Assembly (NCBI GenBank): GCA_947426265.1
Contig: CANEDJ010000006.1
Location: 1 to 47,322 of the forward strand
DNA: 47,322 nt
Reading direction: 5' to 3'
From: MGBC102946 sp022793145
GTDB lineage: Bacteria > Bacillota_I > Bacilli_A > RF39 > UBA660
A program made the translations under genes and the position numbers. Below, piece by piece: positions 16,447 through 24,626 of this stretch. The notes under the pieces were generated by a model that worked only from the letters and a program-made list of their open reading frames with translations, was not told the DNA's origin and ran no database searches. Numbering within the stretch: the first letter of the stretch is position 1; every line of letters begins with the position of its first letter.

Positions 16447-17846
16447 TAAAACATTTTTGGTTTCACATTATCTTCTGATACTCTCTTTATCTCGTTGTTA
16501 CTAAAATCAATAATTGTACTAGTTCCATCTAAATTTCTATTCTGAGATTGTAATCCTACATAATAGGAAAGAACATCGGCTAAATAATATGGATTTCCAT
16601 AAGTCGCATGTTTCCAAACATATTTAGCCTGGGCTTCTGCAATAACTATTGGGTCTGTTTCCTCTAAATCAAGCATAACACGATAATAATATTTATTTGG
16701 ATTTTGGTGGACATCTTTCACAATAGCCAACCATCCCAAATCATTAATGTTATTTTTTACTTCTTCTTCTGTTATTCCCATTTGTTTGGCATAATCATGT
16801 ATAATGACACGCATCATTCCCTGTCCATAATTATAAGATTGAAGCGCTAAATAAGGGTTTCCATTATATAAGTCAATTCTTTTTTGCAAATACATTGCTG
16901 CTGCTTGAGAATTTAATTCAAAATCAACTGCATTTTCCATAGTTATGGATAAAGAATCTTCGCTTTCTGTTTCATAATTCCAAGCTTTTACAACTCTTCC
17001 ATCAGGGGATTCTAGTTGAAAAGCTCCTACACCATACCCGTTATAGCGGTTTCCACCTGGACAACAAGCCTCATGTTCTAGGTTGGATTCTGCAAGTCCT
17101 TTGGCAAGTAATATATAAGGATCGACTCCATAAGAAAGAGCTGCTTGGCCAATAATTTTTCCTATTTCACTTTCTAAAATAGATTCTATTTTATCACTAT
17201 TGACTCTTGCACCTAACATAATTCTAGAACGGTCATATTCATCATAATTTGCTTGTAGTTCTATTGTTTGTTCTAAACGATGAGAAAACTCAAAAATATC
17301 AATGGTTTGTTCAACTGGTTCTAGAGAAGAAATAGGATTAATCTCTGATAATGCTGCAATACCTTCTTGACCTGGGTCTACAGAATGTTCTGCTATGGTA
17401 TTATTAACAGGTGCTTGTTGTATATGGAAATTCGTATTCCCATTTATCATAAACACAGCCCCTGCTACTAATACTGTTCCAGTTAAGGCAATGCTAGCTA
17501 ATTTTACTTTATTTGCATATAAAATTCTTAATTGTAAGGTTTGAAGAAAATTGGTTTGCTCATTTCTTTTTAAATTTTCTGAAAGAATAGGAGTTCTATT
17601 TAATCTTCGAAATAATGTTTTTAAAATTGCTTCTTGTTGCAATTGCTTATAATCTTTTACAACAATAATATGATTATCAGCTGTATATAAAATTAAATCA
17701 TCTTCACTTTTTCTTGCATTTATAAAATGAATTGCTTTTTTTGAAATATATTCTCGAATTGGAGCTTCTTTATTTGTTCTTCCTTCTCCCATAATTTCTA
17801 AATATAAACCATTTTCTGAAGCACCAATATATGCAATATTTCTCAT
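16446..17846 (-). CDS. Membrane-anchored lytic transglycosylase (SLT domain)
   Basis: A 466-residue enzyme predicted to cleave murein glycan strands. Residues 1-115 are cytoplasmic and of unknown family, a transmembrane segment lies near 117-135 (LASIALTGTVLVAGAVFMI), and the outer part carries an SLT/lysozyme-like domain: AKGLAESNLEH with the expected catalytic Glu, GYGVGAFQLESPDG, and ALQSYNYGQGM. An ACC/Cys pair (EACCPGG) sits next to the active site. It lies between trmR and the U32 genes, a place where Bacillus has none, and is the last gene of the mltG operon, so two glycan-cutting enzymes share one message. Confidence 0.88.
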   Translation of the reverse strand: MRNIAYIGASENGLYLEIMGEGRTNKEAPIREYISKKAIHFINARKSEDDLILYTADNHIIVVKDYKQLQQEAILKTLFRRLNRTPILSENLKRNEQTNFLQTLQLRILYANKVKLASIALTGTVLVAGAVFMINGNTNFHIQQAPVNNTIAEHSVDPGQEGIAALSEINPISSLEPVEQTIDIFEFSHRLEQTIELQANYDEYDRSRIMLGARVNSDKIESILESEIGKIIGQAALSYGVDPYILLAKGLAESNLEHEACCPGGNRYNGYGVGAFQLESPDGRVVKAWNYETESEDSLSITMENAVDFELNSQAAAMYLQKRIDLYNGNPYLALQSYNYGQGMMRVIIHDYAKQMGITEEEVKNNINDLGWLAIVKDVHQNPNKYYYRVMLDLEETDPIVIAEAQAKYVWKHATYGNPYYLADVLSYYVGLQSQNRNLDGTSTIIDFSNNEIKRVSEDNVKPKMF

Positions 17847-17857
17847 TTTTCACCACC

Positions 17858-18442
17858 TCACAATTTTTCACTTATTCCAATTCCATCTCCCAGTTCAATA
17901 AAAATTGTTTTAAACTCTTTATTTTCTTTTAAAAATTCAATATAATTTCTTATTTTTCCAACCATTTGACGTAAATTTTTACTTTCTATTCTTGCCTCTT
18001 GTTTGGTATATCCATGAAAGTTCAAATTATCAGAAATAATTACTCCACCACTTATTAAATTAGAAGAAAATTTTTCAAAAAATCTTACATATTGACTTTT
18101 CGCCGCATCAATAAAAATTAAATCAAATTGTTCTTCTGTTTGAAAATCCATAATATCTTGATTGAATACTTGTATTTGTTCTTGAAGATTAGCTTGTTTT
18201 ATATTTTTGATCGCTTTTTGATAGCGTTCTTGATCTCTTTCGATTGTTACAATTTGAATATCTTTTGAAACAAGTGCCATTCTGATTGCAGAATATCCAA
18301 TCGCAGTACCCAATTCAAGAATTTTTTTTATATGATGTTCTTTTATATAATTTTCTAAAAAACAAATTCCATCTGGTAGCATAATTGGAATTTTATTTTC
18401 TTTGGCATAATCTTCCATTTCTTCTATTAATATTCGTACCAT
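17858..18442 (-). CDS. trmR: tRNA 5-hydroxyuridine methyltransferase TrmR
   Basis: A 194-residue class I SAM methyltransferase of the O-methyltransferase 3 type (YrrM in Bacillus). SAM-binding motif I is ILELGTAIGYSAIRMA, the ribose-binding acid follows in IVTIERDQERY, and FDLIFIDAAKSQY plus GGVIISDNLNFHG carry the metal-binding acids. It makes 5-methoxyuridine from 5-hydroxyuridine at tRNA position 34. It overlaps mltG by 16 bases, as in the conserved mltG-trmR-trhP order. Confidence 0.92.
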   Translation of the reverse strand: MVRILIEEMEDYAKENKIPIMLPDGICFLENYIKEHHIKKILELGTAIGYSAIRMALVSKDIQIVTIERDQERYQKAIKNIKQANLQEQIQVFNQDIMDFQTEEQFDLIFIDAAKSQYVRFFEKFSSNLISGGVIISDNLNFHGYTKQEARIESKNLRQMVGKIRNYIEFLKENKEFKTIFIELGDGIGISEKL

Positions 18443-19521
18443 AATCCCTCATTTTTTAAACGTGCTACAGTTTTTTCATGTTCACTATTCGTTTTACTAA
18501 AATAAGTCTTTCCATTTTTATCAGCTACAAAAAAGTAATTATTATGAGTCTTTGGGTCAATAGAGGCCTCAATAGCATCAATTCCAGGATTACAAATTGG
18601 TCCGATTGGAAGTTTTCCAGCCATTTTAACCGCTCTTGTGTTATAATCGTTTACTTCATCTATTTCACTTTGATATAAATCTCTTTCACTCATTTCTACT
18701 TTCGCTCCATAGTAAGTGGTAACATCACTTCCTAAAGACCAACCAGCTTCTAGTCTATTATAGAAAACTCCTGCTACTCCTGCCCTATCATCGCTTCCTG
18801 CTGCTTCTAATTCTATAATAGAAGCAAGTGTTAACATTTCATGAAGAGAATAATCGCTTTTCTCAATTTCTTCTTTATAAGGCTCTAACTTTTTCCCTGT
18901 TTGATCTAACATTTTTTTAAATATTTCTTTCACAGTTACATTCTTATTTTTAAATTCATAAGTATCTGGAAATAAATATCCTTCTAAAGAATAATAAAGT
19001 TTTGTATTCAAGATACTTTCGTCCAAAAACCAATATTCATTTATCAATTCTTTTAAATACGTTTCGTCTTTTAAAACTTCATAAATCTCTTCTTCTTTAT
19101 TATTTGTTTTATTTTCAATAATCTTAGCAATCCCTCTCATATGTTTTCCTTCTGGAAAGGTAATTGTAATAGACTCTGTCGTTAATTCACTATCATTTGA
19201 CAAAGCTTTGATAATTTTCTCCACTCCCATATTTTGATTTAATGAAAAAGTTCCTGCTCTAAAATTGCTTGGTTTTTTTAATTTTATATAAATTTTGTAA
19301 ACTAATTCAGAATTGATTAATTTTTTTTCTTTTAATTCTTTCGCAATCGTTAAATAAGTTTGCCCTGGAGTAATTGTAAATTCAACAGGCGTATTTTTAT
19401 TCGTAACTGGTTTTAATCCCCATTCATATAAAAAATATAATATAACAATAACAAAAATTACAAACACAACAAAACCGAAAATCCCCTTTTTGACGCTAGA
19501 CTTTATTTTTCTCTTCGCCAT
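18427..19521 (-). CDS. mltG: Endolytic murein transglycosylase MltG
   Basis: Membrane enzyme that cuts nascent glycan strands. The 364-residue protein has a short basic cytoplasmic tail, a transmembrane helix at about 15-34, a LysM-like part (FTITPGQTYLTIAKELKEKK) and the YceG catalytic domain with LTLASIIELEAAG (catalytic Glu in the family position) and the C-terminal DPKTHNNYFFVADKNGKTYF. Position after yrzB and before trmR matches the Bacillus order. Confidence 0.95.
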   Translation of the reverse strand: MAKRKIKSSVKKGIFGFVVFVIFVIVILYFLYEWGLKPVTNKNTPVEFTITPGQTYLTIAKELKEKKLINSELVYKIYIKLKKPSNFRAGTFSLNQNMGVEKIIKALSNDSELTTESITITFPEGKHMRGIAKIIENKTNNKEEEIYEVLKDETYLKELINEYWFLDESILNTKLYYSLEGYLFPDTYEFKNKNVTVKEIFKKMLDQTGKKLEPYKEEIEKSDYSLHEMLTLASIIELEAAGSDDRAGVAGVFYNRLEAGWSLGSDVTTYYGAKVEMSERDLYQSEIDEVNDYNTRAVKMAGKLPIGPICNPGIDAIEASIDPKTHNNYFFVADKNGKTYFSKTNSEHEKTVARLKNEGLWYEY

Positions 19522-19530
19522 AACGCTAAA

Positions 19531-19548
19531 AACGAGCTATTGCTCGTT
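19531..19548 (-). terminator. Stem-loop at the yrzB-mltG junction
   Basis: Minus-strand hairpin AACGAGC-AATA-GCTCGTT followed by TTTAG. It overlaps the yrzB stop. With only three extra Ts it may only lower mltG transcription or protect the upstream message. Confidence 0.5.
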
Positions 19549-19824
19549 CATACTTTCTGCTGCTTTTGTTTGTAATTCTTCTAAAATAGTTTCAATAATT
19601 TTCCACTCTTTTTCTGTTTCAATTGGTATTAATTTTGTCTCTGTTTCATTTGGGTTATAAATAGAAGCATATACTTTTGTATTTCCTTCTTCATCTGTTG
19701 TATTATCTGTATATACCATGTAGTTTTTCTTTGTTTCATCTGATTCAAATGTAAATAATACTTCACATTCTATTTCTTTTCCTGCATCATCTGTTACTTT
19801 AAATGTCATTCTTTCTTCGCTCAT
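19537..19824 (-). CDS. yrzB: DUF1292 protein (YrzB family)
   Basis: A 95-residue acidic protein of the DUF1292/YrzB family, whose biochemical role is unknown. Recognised by the central pattern CEVLFTFESDETKKNYMVYT and YNPNETETKLIPIETEKEW, and by its place directly after ruvX (4-base ATGA-type overlap) and before mltG, as across Bacillota. Confidence 0.9.
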   Translation of the reverse strand: MSEERMTFKVTDDAGKEIECEVLFTFESDETKKNYMVYTDNTTDEEGNTKVYASIYNPNETETKLIPIETEKEWKIIETILEELQTKAAESMNEQ

Positions 19825-20249
19825 AAATTTCTTCCTTTCATTTTATCTAAATAAGTCTGTAATATAATATTAGCGGCTAAACTGTCAATTTTCTTTTTTC
19901 TTTTTTTTCTTGACATATCTGCTTCTACCATATAATGAGTTGCTTCTACAGTTGATAAACGTTCATCTTGCATAATTACTTCGATATTTAGTACTTTTTC
20001 TATCTGTTCTTTGAAGTCTAGAGTTGTTATTCCTCTTTCTCCTATTGTATTATTCATATTTTTCGGAAATCCTAAAACAATTTTTTCAATATTATACTCC
20101 TCTATAATATTTCTTAATTCTGGAATTAAGACTTCGTAATCTCCTTCATTAAAACGAATTGTTTTATAAGAATTCGCAATTGTTGCTGTAATATCCGAAA
20201 TGGATATTCCTAAAGTTCTGGTTCCAAGATCTAATCCTAGATATCTCAT
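19821..20249 (-). CDS. ruvX: Pre-16S rRNA nuclease / Holliday junction resolvase-like RuvX (YqgF)
   Basis: A 142-residue RNase H-fold protein. It starts MRYLGLDLGTRTLGISISD with the first catalytic Asp, and has IVLGFPKNMNNTIGERG and MQDERLSTVEATHYM, both family signatures. YqgF proteins process the 5' end of 16S rRNA. It overlaps ireB and yrzB by 4 bases on each side. Confidence 0.96.
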   Translation of the reverse strand: MRYLGLDLGTRTLGISISDITATIANSYKTIRFNEGDYEVLIPELRNIIEEYNIEKIVLGFPKNMNNTIGERGITTLDFKEQIEKVLNIEVIMQDERLSTVEATHYMVEADMSRKKRKKKIDSLAANIILQTYLDKMKGRNL

Positions 20250-20497
20250 TTATTTAAAAACTTTCTTACCATAATTTCTAAGATCTTAGCTTGGTCAAAT
20301 TGGAGAATTTTTTTTCTTGCTTCTTTATGACTAGAAATATATCCAGGATCTCCACTCATCAAATATCCAACAATTTGATTCATTGGATTGTATCCTCTTT
20401 CTTCTAGAATTTGTGCAACTTCAACGATTGTTTTTTCAATCAAAGCACTTTCGAACTCATCTCCATTATAAACTTTTGTTTCTTCCAAATCCATCAC
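20246..20497 (-). CDS. ireB: IreB family regulatory phosphoprotein
   Basis: An 83-residue protein of the IreB family (formerly UPF0297). Known in Enterococcus as a substrate of the Ser/Thr kinase IreK that affects cephalosporin tolerance. Typical features: two threonines near the N-terminus (EETKVYNG), GYNPMNQIVGYLMSGDPGYI and HKEARKKI. It is the first gene of ireB-ruvX-yrzB-mltG-trmR. Confidence 0.95.
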   Translation of the reverse strand: MMDLEETKVYNGDEFESALIEKTIVEVAQILEERGYNPMNQIVGYLMSGDPGYISSHKEARKKILQFDQAKILEIMVRKFLNK

Positions 20498-20518
20498 CTA
20501 CTTTATGAATACAACTTC

Positions 20519-20547
20519 ATTTTATCAAATATTATCATTTATTGCAA
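20519..20547 (-). promoter_or_regulatory. Promoter of the ireB operon
   Basis: Minus strand: -35 TTGCAA (20542-20547), 17-base spacer, -10 TAAAAT (20519-20524). It begins at the end of the broken CYTH gene. Confidence 0.65.
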
Positions 20548-21104
20548 TCATTCAAGATTAAATAAATGATACTTTTCTATATATGTAATTGCCTTTTTCT
20601 CATAATAATTAGAGAATGATTGGCCAAAAATTTGATTCAATGTATTTTTCATCATTTCTTCTGTTTCTGCTTCACTTCCCTCATACTCCAAATAAATTCC
20701 AAGATTCTCTATTATTTGAATAGACATTCTTGCATTTCCCATTCTATAGAAATACATTTCTTGCCTCAAGTGAAAAAACTCTTGATAACCAATTAATTCT
20801 AGAAACTGCTTTCCTTTTTCTAAATCTGGTATTTCTAAATATAGTTTTTGATCTTTTTCTATATCTCCATTCTTTTTATAAATCTTTTTCTTTAATGTAA
20901 AACCTTTAAAGCGATTCCCTCCCTTCTAATTAAAATAGAATGGTTCAACAACTCTTCTACGGTTTGATATGATTCTTCTTTTTTCATATAAATATCATCT
21001 AGTACACTTTCTTCTACAAACTCACATCCAGCTTTTTCCAATGATGTTTGAATTTCTTTTAATGACTGTGTCAATTTAATTGTAAGTTCTTTTTCTTCTT
21101 TCAT
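20548..21104 (-). pseudogene. CYTH-domain protein gene with a -1 frameshift
   Basis: Two reading frames together form one CYTH-like protein of about 185 residues. The first part (21104 down to about 20920) starts MKEEKELTIKLTQSLKEI with the EKE of CYTH domains (charge cluster binding triphosphate) and runs to ILIRREG. The frame then ends within 8 codons, while the -1 frame continues without a stop as RFKGFTLKKKIYKKNG, then KLYLEIPDLEKGKQFLELIG and on to the C-terminus at 20548. The break lies in a GGGAGGGAA stretch near 20915-20925 and could be one missing base. CYTH proteins are adenylate cyclase or triphosphatase relatives; this one's substrate is unknown. Either a pseudogene, a sequencing error or, less likely, programmed frameshifting. 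Confidence 0.75.
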
Positions 21105-21147
21105 ATATTCTCTACTTTCTTTTATTTTATTATAACAGAAAGAGAAA

Positions 21148-23853
21148 CTATTTTGCTAGTTCCTCTATTTGTTTTTTTATCGTTTTCAAAATTTCATCTA
21201 ATGCACTTGCATCTTTTCCACCGCCTTGGGCAAAAATAGGACTTCCTCCTCCTGAACCATTCGATTTTAAAGCTGCTTCTTTTACCATATTTCCGCAATG
21301 TATTTTGTCTTTCAAATCAGCATGGGCTTTGGCTAATATATTTACATTCCCATTATTCACAGTTGCAATAAAAATAAATCCATTGTTTAAACTGTTTAAA
21401 AGCGCATCTATTACTTGCTTTAAAATATTTAAATCATAATTTTCTACTTTCATAATAATTGTTTCTATATTTCCAATTACTTCTTTTTGATTCATAAATT
21501 GATCTAAGTTTTGAAGTGCTTTTTTCGACTTTTCTTCTAAATATCGTTTTTCTAATTCCATTACACTCTTTTTAATCGTTTCCATTTCATTTAGATTAAA
21601 TACGATATCTTTATAAGTGTGAGGAGCATCATTGTTAATATTAAAATTAAAGTCTAAAATAATTTCTTCTTGTTCCCCTTCTTGTATAATTCTTTTTGCC
21701 TTTGATAATAATTTCATCATCTCATCATTATATGGTTTGATTGCAGCAAATAAAGAGGACTCTATTCTATCTCCTGTTGCTCCAACAATTCGATATACAT
21801 TGCTTCCTTTGGATTCTAAAGATACAATTGCGAAACGCTCTATTTCCCCAATATTTTTAACATGTGTTCCAGCACATAATTCTTTAGAGTCACCAATTGT
21901 AACAACTCTTACTTTATCTCCATATTTTTCATCAAACAATGCCATTGCTCCTGTTTGTTTGGCTTCTTCTAATGTTAAAACTTCTGTTTTGGTATCTACC
22001 TTTGTTGCAATACGCTCATTGATACGTTCTTCTACTTTTACTAATTCGTCTTTTGAAATTTTACCTTCATAATGAATATCAAAACGAACATTTTCATTAT
22101 CAATTGCAGAACCAGCTTGATGGACACTTTCTCCTAATACTTCCTGTAACGTTCTTTGAAGAACATGAGCAGCACTATGGTTACACATAACATGATGTCT
22201 AAATTCTTCATTCACACTAGCGATTACTTTATCTCCTACTTTTAGAACACCATCAAAGGTTACATAGTGAAAATGTTGTTTATTTGGGGCTTTGAACGAA
22301 TCTTCTACTTCTACCATAATATTTCCATCTATAATGGTTCCAATATCAGAAATTTGTCCTCCACTTTCTGCATAAAATGGAGTTTCTTCTAAAACAACAT
22401 ATCCAGAATTTTCTAATGTTTCTACAAACTTTTCTCCATTAAATAATCTTAAAATAGTAGTCTCTATTTTTAATGTATCATAACCTACAAAAAGACTTTC
22501 TTCTTTAAAATTTAATAATTCTTCATTTTGAATATTCATACTTGTTGCTTTACTTCTACTTTCTCTAGCTAGATCTTTTTGTATTTTCATACAAGTATCA
22601 AAGGCTTCTTTAGATACTGTAAAACCTTTTTCTTCTGCATATTCTAGTGTTAGTTCAAATGGAAAGCCATAAGTATCATATAATTTAAATGCTTCCTCAC
22701 CACTAATGGTTTTATCTGTACTTGTTTCAAATAACTCTTGTAATCTTTTTTCTCCTTTTGCAAGTGTTTTCATAAAAAGCTCTTCTTCTTTGTTTACTTT
22801 TTCCATAACAGAAAGTTCATGGGAACGTAAATTCGGATAAGCATATTCCATAATCGAAACTACTACTGGGACCAATTCTTTTAAAAATGGTCTTTCAATA
22901 CCTAGCACTTTCCCATAACGAACAGCTCTACGTAATAATCGTCTAAGAACATAATCTCTTCCATTGTTTCCAAAATTAGCGCCATCTGAAAGGGCGAATG
23001 TAATCGTTCTAATATGATCAGCAATTACTTTAAACGCCATTTCTCCATGATATTCTTTTCCACTTATTTCTTCTGTTTTCTCAATAATAGGAAGAAACAA
23101 ATCTGTATCAAAATTGGTATCCACTTCTTGTAAAATAGAAAGCATTCTTTCTAATCCCATTCCTGTATCAATATTTTTACTTGGAAGTTCTGGATATTCT
23201 TCTCTTGGAATTCCTGCTTTCGCATTATATTGACTAAATACATTATTCCATATTTCAATATAGCGGTCATTTTCAATATCATCTTGTAACAATTTAATCC
23301 CTAAATTTTCAGGGTCATATTTTTCTCCTCTGTCATAAAAAATTTCACTATCTGGTCCACTTGGTCCTGGTCCGATTTCCCAGAAGTTTCCTTCTAATTT
23401 GATAATGTGAGAAGGGTCTACTCCAACTTTAATCCAAGTATTATATGCTACTTCATCATTTGGATAAATGGTCATGTAAAGTTTCTCTTTATCAAAACCA
23501 ATCCACTCTGGACTTGTTAGAAATTCAAATGCCCAAGTAATTGCTTCTTCTTTAAAATAATCACCAATAGAAAAGTTCCCAAGCATTTCAAAGAAAGTTT
23601 GATGACGAGCTGTTTTTCCAACATTTTCAATATCATTGGTACGAATACATTTTTGGCTGCTACAGATTCTTCTGTTATCAGGAACAACACTTCCATCAAA
23701 GTATTTTTTTAAAGGTGTCACTCCTGCGTTGGTCCATAGTAAAGTTGGGTCATTGATTGGTACTAACGAAGCACTTTCTAGTACTTGGTGTCCTTTGCTT
23801 TCCCAAAATTGAAACCATAAGTTTCTCATTTCATTTCCTGTTAATTTTTTCAT
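21148..23853 (-). CDS. alaS: Alanyl-tRNA synthetase
   Basis: Charges tRNA-Ala and edits Ser/Gly misacylation. The 901-residue protein is full length: class II catalytic core (FWESKGHQVLESASLVPIND, TNAGVTPLKKYFDG, FFEMLGNFSIGDYF), the RRLLRRAVRYGK segment, the editing domain with the HxxxH zinc site (NHSAAHVLQ) and the distal Cys/His in LCAGTHVKNIGEI, then the C-Ala domain with the glycine-rich GSGGGSPIFAQGGG. It is the second gene behind an alanine-type T-box leader and follows the P-loop kinase-like gene by 3 bases. Confidence 0.98.
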   Translation of the reverse strand: MKKLTGNEMRNLWFQFWESKGHQVLESASLVPINDPTLLWTNAGVTPLKKYFDGSVVPDNRRICSSQKCIRTNDIENVGKTARHQTFFEMLGNFSIGDYFKEEAITWAFEFLTSPEWIGFDKEKLYMTIYPNDEVAYNTWIKVGVDPSHIIKLEGNFWEIGPGPSGPDSEIFYDRGEKYDPENLGIKLLQDDIENDRYIEIWNNVFSQYNAKAGIPREEYPELPSKNIDTGMGLERMLSILQEVDTNFDTDLFLPIIEKTEEISGKEYHGEMAFKVIADHIRTITFALSDGANFGNNGRDYVLRRLLRRAVRYGKVLGIERPFLKELVPVVVSIMEYAYPNLRSHELSVMEKVNKEEELFMKTLAKGEKRLQELFETSTDKTISGEEAFKLYDTYGFPFELTLEYAEEKGFTVSKEAFDTCMKIQKDLARESRSKATSMNIQNEELLNFKEESLFVGYDTLKIETTILRLFNGEKFVETLENSGYVVLEETPFYAESGGQISDIGTIIDGNIMVEVEDSFKAPNKQHFHYVTFDGVLKVGDKVIASVNEEFRHHVMCNHSAAHVLQRTLQEVLGESVHQAGSAIDNENVRFDIHYEGKISKDELVKVEERINERIATKVDTKTEVLTLEEAKQTGAMALFDEKYGDKVRVVTIGDSKELCAGTHVKNIGEIERFAIVSLESKGSNVYRIVGATGDRIESSLFAAIKPYNDEMMKLLSKAKRIIQEGEQEEIILDFNFNINNDAPHTYKDIVFNLNEMETIKKSVMELEKRYLEEKSKKALQNLDQFMNQKEVIGNIETIIMKVENYDLNILKQVIDALLNSLNNGFIFIATVNNGNVNILAKAHADLKDKIHCGNMVKEAALKSNGSGGGSPIFAQGGGKDASALDEILKTIKKQIEELAK

Positions 23854-23856
23854 ATT

Positions 23857-24411
23857 CTACACCTCTTGTTTTAAAATATCATTTACTTTTTCTTTTAATT
23901 CTTCTAGACTTCCATCATTTTCAATCACATAATCATAGTTTGCATAATCATCTAAATCCGTTTCTGTTCTATGCATTTTTTGTTCTTCTGTTAAACCATT
24001 ATCAAAATTAGGCCGATTTACTCGAATAATAACAACGTTTTCAAAATTATCTCTTGGTGTATCAACTTCTATTTTAAATCTTGCATCGGAAATCGTTAAC
24101 ACATCAAAGAAGAAAGAATACACTTTAATATCATCCACGATTTTCTTTACAAAAAACGCTTCATCAATCTTATCACGAATGACATTTGTTCCAAGTTGCT
24201 GTAAAAGTTCTCTTGGTTTTGTTTCTTCACTCCCATCCCAATTACTAATTTTTTTCGCATATTCTTTAATATAACTACTATATTGTAAATTTAAAACATC
24301 ATAATGATTTTCTATATAATAGTTTCTAATCATTTCTGCTATGGTATCTTTACCATGCCTTGCTTTCCCACATACAATAAAAATTTTTGGTTGTTTTTCT
24401 TTTAATTTCAT
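23857..24411 (-). CDS. Nucleotide-kinase-like P-loop protein
   Basis: A 184-residue P-loop protein when started at MKLKEKQPKIF; an ATG three codons earlier overlaps the AAAGGATGG ribosome binding site and is rejected. The P-loop CGKARHGKDT resembles deoxynucleoside-monophosphate kinases and dephospho-CoA kinases; later blocks DVLTISDARFKIEV and VVIIRVNRPNF fit the DNMP-kinase-like group (Asp-Ala-Arg after strand 3). The substrate is not determinable here. It is the first gene under the T-box leader, with alaS directly behind, so it is induced by uncharged tRNA like the synthetase. Confidence 0.75.
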   Translation of the reverse strand: MKLKEKQPKIFIVCGKARHGKDTIAEMIRNYYIENHYDVLNLQYSSYIKEYAKKISNWDGSEETKPRELLQQLGTNVIRDKIDEAFFVKKIVDDIKVYSFFFDVLTISDARFKIEVDTPRDNFENVVIIRVNRPNFDNGLTEEQKMHRTETDLDDYANYDYVIENDGSLEELKEKVNDILKQEV

Positions 24412-24425
24412 TTTATCCATCCTTT

Positions 24426-24625
24426 CAAATTATAGAAAAACCACGTATTTTTCTAGGAACGAAAAACCGTGGTACCATCCTAATTGCTTCTTTTTTTGAT
24501 AACGGAGAGTTCTCCGGTAGGATTTGCCTACACTCTAAAGGAGCTTCCACAAGTTTGTTTTCTCATTTTCACCAACCATGAGTTCTCTACTAAAACAAAT
24601 ATTGTGTACTAATCTTTATCATTGT
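24426..24625 (-). promoter_or_regulatory. T-box riboswitch (alanine type)
   Basis: A minus-strand leader of about 200 bases. The conserved T-box AATTAGGATGGTACCACGG lies at 24467-24485; its TGGT is complementary to a tRNA end ACCA, fitting the A discriminator of tRNA-Ala. The terminator hairpin CCACG...CGTGG (24441-24472) is followed by T5 and overlaps the T-box, so antiterminator and terminator are exclusive. Upstream are a GTAGG/CCTAC stem, a CGGAGA/TCTCCG stem and a Stem I region (about 24540-24612) with GGAAGCTCC, in which GCT (24542-24544) is a possible specifier codon for Ala. No clear promoter was found; it may lie inside the end of the permease gene. Confidence 0.93.
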
Positions 24626-24626
24626 T

